Assembly (NCBI RefSeq): GCF_000024545.1
Contig: NC_013947.1
Location: forward strand, 4,030,001 to 4,094,000
Reading direction: 5' to 3'
Length of the DNA stretch: 64,000 nucleotides
From: Stackebrandtia nassauensis DSM 44728
Lineage (GTDB): Bacteria; Actinomycetota; Actinomycetes; Mycobacteriales; Micromonosporaceae
The position numbers were made by a program, and so were the translations under genes. Below the pieces are notes generated by a model. That model was given only the letters and a program-made list of their open reading frames with translations, was not told where the DNA came from and searched no databases. This document shows, piece after piece, positions 60,316 through 64,000 of the stretch (its first letter is position 1; each line of letters begins with the position of its first letter).

Positions 60316-62052
60316 ATGCGCGAAGATCGGCTGGTGACCCGCGAAGCAGGCACCAGCCGCGAGGCCGTCGCCCAACCCGAGGACGACGGTCGGCCCGAAG
60401 TGGACAGCAACGCGGGCCGGGCCGACAGCGAGCACGGCAGCGCCCGGGACGGCGAGCCCGACGGCGGCCGGGACGGCGAGCCCCGGCGGGGCTGGCGGCT
60501 GCCGGGCGGCAACGCCGACGGCTCGCGCGCGAGCAACCCCGCCTACGGCCAGCGCGGCAGCGACCGCGCCGATGGCCGCCGCCGCGTCAGCCCTGGTGCC
60601 CGTCCGCGTCCGGGCGACGGCTTCGGCGCCGGGTGGCGGCGGTTCGGGTCGCGGTTGCTGGCCAAGGTGTTCGGCACCTCGCCGCGTCCGGCCAGCGATA
60701 TCGTCACCCCGCCGCCGCCCGAGGCCTTCGACCCCGACCTGCTGAACTTCCTGCGCCAGCTGGGCGTCGCGCTGAGCCAGAGCGGCGAGACCACCAACCG
60801 GGTCAAGGCGCGGCTGGCCGAGGTCGCCGCCGCCTACGACGTCGACAACGCGCGGTTCCTGGTGCTGCCGACCGGGGTGTTCGTCCGGCTCGCCGACGGC
60901 AACCACGCCGAGGTCGACTTCGCGCCCGCCGACAACCGGGTGCTGGACCTGGAACAGATCGACAAGTTGTACGGGCTGGTCGCCGAGGTCGTCAAGGACC
61001 AGATCCCGCCCGCCGAGGGCATCCGCCGGTTGCACGCGCTGCTGACCGCGCCGCCCCGGTTCGGCCCGGTCATCGCCGTTGCCGGGAACACCGTGCTGGC
61101 CATCGGTTTCGGCATGTTGACCCAGCCCACCGCCCCGGCCCTGATCGGGTACGCGGTGCTGGGGGTCTTCGTGGGCGTGCTGTACCTGGTCGCCGAACGG
61201 TTCTCGGCGCTGTCGCTGGCGTTGCCCGTGGTGGCGGCCATGTCGGTCACCGTGGTGGCGTTCGAGTTCGGGGCCCAGCTGACCGGGGTGTCCTCGGCGA
61301 AGCTCATCATCCCGCCGCTGATCATCCTGCTGCCCGGCGCCGCCCTGACGATCGGCACCATCGACCTGGCCACCGGCTCGATCGTCGCCGGTTCGGCGCG
61401 GCTCATCTACGGCCTCAACGTGCTGTTCCTGCTGGCGCTGGGCGTCTACACCGGGGTGCAGCTGGTGTCGCCGGTGCACGAGACCGCCCAGACCGCCACC
61501 CCGTTCGGCTGGTGGGGACCGGTCGTGGGCGTCATCCTGGTGGGCCTGGGGCACTTCCTGAGATTCTCGGCCCCGACTGCGTCGCTGCCGTGGCTGATCC
61601 TGGTGCTGCTGGTGGTGTGGGGCGCCCAGGTGCTGGGCACGTTCATCGCCGGTCCGGTGTTCGGCGCGTTCCTCGGCGGGCTCGTCATCACCCCGGCCGC
61701 GTACACCGCCCAGGCCCGTAAACGCGGTCCCGCCGCCCAGGTGACCTATCTGCCGTCGTTCTGGCTACTGGTTCCGGGCGCGCTGGGCCTGACGGGCCTG
61801 TCGCGGATCGTCGTCAGCGGCGCCAGCATCACCGGACTCGTCACCGCGCTGATGACGGTCGCGGCCATCGCGCTGGGCGTCCTGGTGGGTTCGAGCCTGA
61901 CCCAGTCGACGACCCGGCAGCTGGCCGAACTGGGCGACATCCCCGCCAAGCTGCGCCGCGCCAGGCGCCCGCGCGAGGACTTAGGGCGGGGTTCCGCGAT
62001 CCTCACCGTTTCGCTCACCCGCCGGGCAATCGTCGATATCGTCGACAACTGA
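60316..62052 (+). CDS. ThrE-family threonine/serine exporter
   Basis: This 578-residue protein has a long hydrophilic Gly/Arg/Asp-rich N-terminal region (1-130), a conserved cytoplasmic domain (about 135-250, FLRQLGVALSQSGETTNRVKARL, abridged) and about ten helices in two ThrE domains (PF06738 and PF12821 type). Family members export threonine and serine. Start ATG 60316 lacks a clear ribosome site; GTG 60334 is possible. A 14-bp palindrome (60278-60291) lies between the racemase stop and this start. Confidence 0.88.
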   Translation: MREDRLVTREAGTSREAVAQPEDDGRPEVDSNAGRADSEHGSARDGEPDGGRDGEPRRGWRLPGGNADGSRASNPAYGQRGSDRADGRRRVSPGARPRPGDGFGAGWRRFGSRLLAKVFGTSPRPASDIVTPPPPEAFDPDLLNFLRQLGVALSQSGETTNRVKARLAEVAAAYDVDNARFLVLPTGVFVRLADGNHAEVDFAPADNRVLDLEQIDKLYGLVAEVVKDQIPPAEGIRRLHALLTAPPRFGPVIAVAGNTVLAIGFGMLTQPTAPALIGYAVLGVFVGVLYLVAERFSALSLALPVVAAMSVTVVAFEFGAQLTGVSSAKLIIPPLIILLPGAALTIGTIDLATGSIVAGSARLIYGLNVLFLLALGVYTGVQLVSPVHETAQTATPFGWWGPVVGVILVGLGHFLRFSAPTASLPWLILVLLVVWGAQVLGTFIAGPVFGAFLGGLVITPAAYTAQARKRGPAAQVTYLPSFWLLVPGALGLTGLSRIVVSGASITGLVTALMTVAAIALGVLVGSSLTQSTTRQLAELGDIPAKLRRARRPREDLGRGSAILTVSLTRRAIVDIVDN

Positions 62053-62100
62053 CGGCCTGTGGTGCCGTCCGGCAGACTCAAGCAACGGGGGGTATTCGTC

Positions 62101-62691
62101 GTGGCCACGAAGTCGACGTCCAAGGACAGCAAACCCAGCAGCAGCCAGCCGTGGCTGCACCAGAAGGGCACCGAGATCCAGAAGTTCGGGACGGTGAGGC
62201 AGTTCCCGGTCGGGCTGTCGTACGAGACCCGGATGTACTCCTGCGAACGGATCAACCAGATCCTCGCCGACACCCAGATCCTGTTCAACCTCTACAAGAA
62301 GCACCACTGGCTGATGCGCGGCCCCACGTTCTACCAGCTGCATCTGTTGCTGGACAAGCACGCCGGTGAACAGCTGGAGCTCATCGACGTGATGGCCGAG
62401 CGGGTGCAGACCCTCGGCGGGGTCGCGGTCGGCGATCCCCGGCACGTCGCCGAGATAACCCGGGTGCCGCGCCCGCCCGACGGCGCCGAGGAGGTGCCCG
62501 CGATGGTGTCGCGGCTGCTGGAGGCGCACGAGACCATCCTGATCACCTCGCACGACGCCGCCGAGCACGCCGACAAGATGGGCGACGACGGCACCAACGA
62601 CATGCTGGTTTCCCAGGTGATCCGGGTCGGGGAACTCCAGTCCTGGTTCCTGGCCGAACACCTCGTGGACACTCCGCTGGTGCGGTCATAG
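62101..62691 (+). CDS. Dps-family ferritin-like protein
   Basis: This 196-residue mini-ferritin keeps the inter-subunit ferroxidase site: His69 (KKHHW), His81 (QLH), Asp96 (ELID) and Glu100 (MAE), with Dps spacing. Its N-terminal tail (SKDSKPSSSQ) is Ser/Lys-rich and may bind DNA. It stores iron and removes peroxide. GTG at 62101 has GGGGGGT upstream; a longer frame is less likely. It precedes the HdeD and Clp genes. Confidence 0.92.
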   Translation: MATKSTSKDSKPSSSQPWLHQKGTEIQKFGTVRQFPVGLSYETRMYSCERINQILADTQILFNLYKKHHWLMRGPTFYQLHLLLDKHAGEQLELIDVMAERVQTLGGVAVGDPRHVAEITRVPRPPDGAEEVPAMVSRLLEAHETILITSHDAAEHADKMGDDGTNDMLVSQVIRVGELQSWFLAEHLVDTPLVRS

Positions 62692-62707
62692 ACATAGAGG
62701 GGGATGC

Positions 62708-63280
62708 ATGAATGAGTTGCTGGCCCGCAGCTGGGGCCTGCTGGTCTTCCGTGGTGTGGTCGGGGTGCTGTTCGGCGTCATGGCGCTGTTCTGGCCGGGG
62801 CTGACCGTGTTCACCCTCGTCATCCTGTGGGGGGCTTTCGCCATCGTGGACGGTGTCGCGGGCATCGCCATGGGCGTCGCCGGACAGGCGGGCGATCGGT
62901 GGATCCACATATTCTTCGGCGTCTTCAGTCTGCTCGCGGGTGTCGTCGCCTTCGCGTGGCCCGCGATGACGGCGCTGGTGCTGCTGATCTTCATCGCGGT
63001 GTGGGCCATCATCACCGGCGTCACGTACCTGGTGACCGCCTGGCGGGTGCGACACGAGGTCACCGGCGAATGGCTGCTGGCCCTGACCGGGGTCGCGTCG
63101 ATCGCGCTGGGCGTGGTGCTGTTGCTGCAACCCACGGCCGGGGCGCTGGGCATGGTCATGTTCATCGGCGTCCTGGCGATCATCTGGGGTGCCTTCACCG
63201 TGGTGCTCGGCTTCCGGATGCGGTCGCTGGCCAAACATCCGCCCGCCGAGGCGGTGGGCGGCTCCACCCGCACCGTCTAG
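62708..63280 (+). CDS. HdeD/DUF308-family six-helix membrane protein
   Basis: This 190-residue protein has six hydrophobic helices in three HdeD-type pairs (FRGVVGVLFGVMALFWPGLT; FFGVFSLLAGVVAFAWP; LTGVASIALGVVLL). Relatives are linked to acid resistance. ATG at 62708, GGGGG upstream. It lies between dps and a Clp ATPase, 16 bases after dps, suggesting a stress operon. Confidence 0.88.
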   Translation: MNELLARSWGLLVFRGVVGVLFGVMALFWPGLTVFTLVILWGAFAIVDGVAGIAMGVAGQAGDRWIHIFFGVFSLLAGVVAFAWPAMTALVLLIFIAVWAIITGVTYLVTAWRVRHEVTGEWLLALTGVASIALGVVLLLQPTAGALGMVMFIGVLAIIWGAFTVVLGFRMRSLAKHPPAEAVGGSTRTV

Positions 63281-63295
63281 GAGAGGTACTTCGCC

Positions 63296-64000
63296 ATGTC
63301 CATGGACACCTTCGCGGGGGCGGGCGCGTTCGACGACATCGTCAACCGGTTCTTCGGCCGCGACCCGTTCGGCGACCGGCCGGTGCAGCGCGTCGACCTG
63401 ACCCGGCTGCTGTCGGACCAGTCGCGGCGGCTGCTGCGCCGGGCCGTCGAGCACGCCCAGGAACGCGGCCAGGACGTCGACGTGACGCACCTGCTGTGGT
63501 CGGCCTGTCAGGACGACCCGGCCCGGTCGATGCTGTCGCAGGCCAACGCCGATCCCGACGAGCTGGCGTCCAGGATGGACGCGGCGGCGGGTGAGCCGGG
63601 TGAGTCCACTCAGGAGGTGCCGCCGCTGACGCCCGCCGCCAAACGGGCGCTGCGGGACGCGCACGCGCAGTCGCGGGCCGCCGGGGTGGGCTACATCGGA
63701 CCCGAGCACATCATCCTGGGTATCGCGGCCAATCCGGATACCGAGGCGGGCAGGGCATTGCGGTCACTGGCGGCCGACAACGGCGGCGGCGAGGCCGGTG
63801 GCGGTCCGGGCGGCGCCAGCGCCACGCCGACCATCGACCAGTACGGCCGCGACCTGACCGAGGAGGCCCGGCAGGGCGGCCTCGACCCGGTGGTGGGTCG
63901 CGAGGAGGAGATCACCGACACCGTCGAGATCCTGTCGCGCCGCACCAAGAACAACCCGGTGCTGATCGGGGAACCCGGGGTCGGCAAGACGGCCATCGTG
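63296..64000 (+). CDS. Clp ATPase (ClpB/ClpC-like actinobacterial paralogue), cut by window end
   Basis: 235 codons are visible. The Gly/Phe/Asp-rich N-terminus ([14 protein letters not shown]) leads into two Clp-N repeats (about 38-90 and 102-152) and then the first AAA+ domain starting [26 protein letters not shown] and reaching Walker A GEPGVGKT at the window end. Such Clp proteins are unfoldases for proteolysis or disaggregation. ATG at 63296 has AGGAGAGG upstream. It begins 15 bases after the HdeD gene. Confidence 0.93.
   Translation, partial: MSMDTFAGAGAFDDIVNRFFGRDPFGDRPVQRVDLTRLLSDQSRRLLRRAVEHAQERGQDVDVTHLLWSACQDDPARSMLSQANADPDELASRMDAAAGEPGESTQEVPPLTPAAKRALRDAHAQSRAAGVGYIGPEHIILGIAANPDTEAGRALRSLAADNGGGEAGGGPGGASATPTIDQYGRDLTEEARQGGLDPVVGREEEITDTVEILSRRTKNNPVLIGEPGVGKTAIV

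Noticed and set aside
59182-61554. Long minus-strand frame opposite the racemase and ThrE genes
   Set aside because: His/Gln/Arg/Gly-rich shadow with no domain; both plus-strand genes have clear active-site or helix patterns.

Overview
The window is high-GC actinobacterial DNA. Most genes start with ATG or GTG, a few with TTG. It carries ANTAR and SARP/AfsR-type regulators, IdeR-type iron boxes and the ruvCAB-yajC-secDF / rel / hisS block seen in many actinomycetes. The overall style suggests a filamentous actinomycete of the Micromonosporales/Glycomycetales type (Stackebrandtia-like). That placement is an inference from gene content, not a measured identification.

Layout. Positions 1-1573: the N-terminal part of a PdtaR-like ANTAR response regulator (cut by the window edge), tRNA-Leu(CAA) and a small membrane protein. 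1710-6965: a coupled FAD hydroxylase and metallo-beta-lactamase-fold protein, then two divergent TauE/SafE permeases and an Rrf2 repressor that share a candidate operator motif. 7007-15768: a large AfsR-like regulator, a five-gene siderophore uptake operon under an IdeR-type box, and a MarR regulator beside a small membrane protein. 15593-22591: a loose set of small regulators and enzymes, including a SUKH protein, an LLM flavin oxidoreductase, a decayed MFS exporter facing an intact TetR regulator, a MarR/FMN-reductase pair with mirror-image operators, and a hemerythrin protein. 22742-25723: a second AfsR-like regulator whose DNA-binding region is almost identical at DNA level to the first. 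25816-35102: a fluoroacetyl-CoA-thioesterase-like hotdog protein, TesB coupled to pyruvate kinase, and glutamate synthase gltBD. 35365-43357: two LppU-like Cys-rich envelope proteins, an iron-boxed DoxX protein, a two-component system facing an HbpS/GlcG-like secreted protein and an ankyrin lipoprotein, and a DUF485/acetate-type symporter pair. 43510-56131: hisS, an MBL hydrolase, a PPIase with an N-terminal paralogue, rel, a CsbD/antitoxin-like protein, secF-secD-yajC and ruvB-ruvA-ruvC. 56308-64000: acetyltransferases, an MFS exporter, an N-acylamino-acid racemase/OSBS enzyme coupled to a GNAT gene, a ThrE exporter, Dps, an HdeD-like protein and the start of a Clp ATPase (cut by the window edge).

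How the genes work together. Iron is a recurring theme: the siderophore operon, iron-boxed doxX, Dps, hemerythrin and the HbpS-like heme sensor. Other local units are sulfur/organic anion export (TauE pair plus Rrf2), central carbon and nitrogen metabolism (pyk-tesB, gltBD, acetate uptake), protein export (secDF-yajC) and DNA repair (ruvABC). There are no insertion sequences, CRISPR arrays, prophage genes or large biosynthetic clusters. The region looks like ordinary chromosome with local signs of gene decay (MFS exporter), gene conversion (AfsR pair), overlap (DUF1905/marR) and inversion (rel block).
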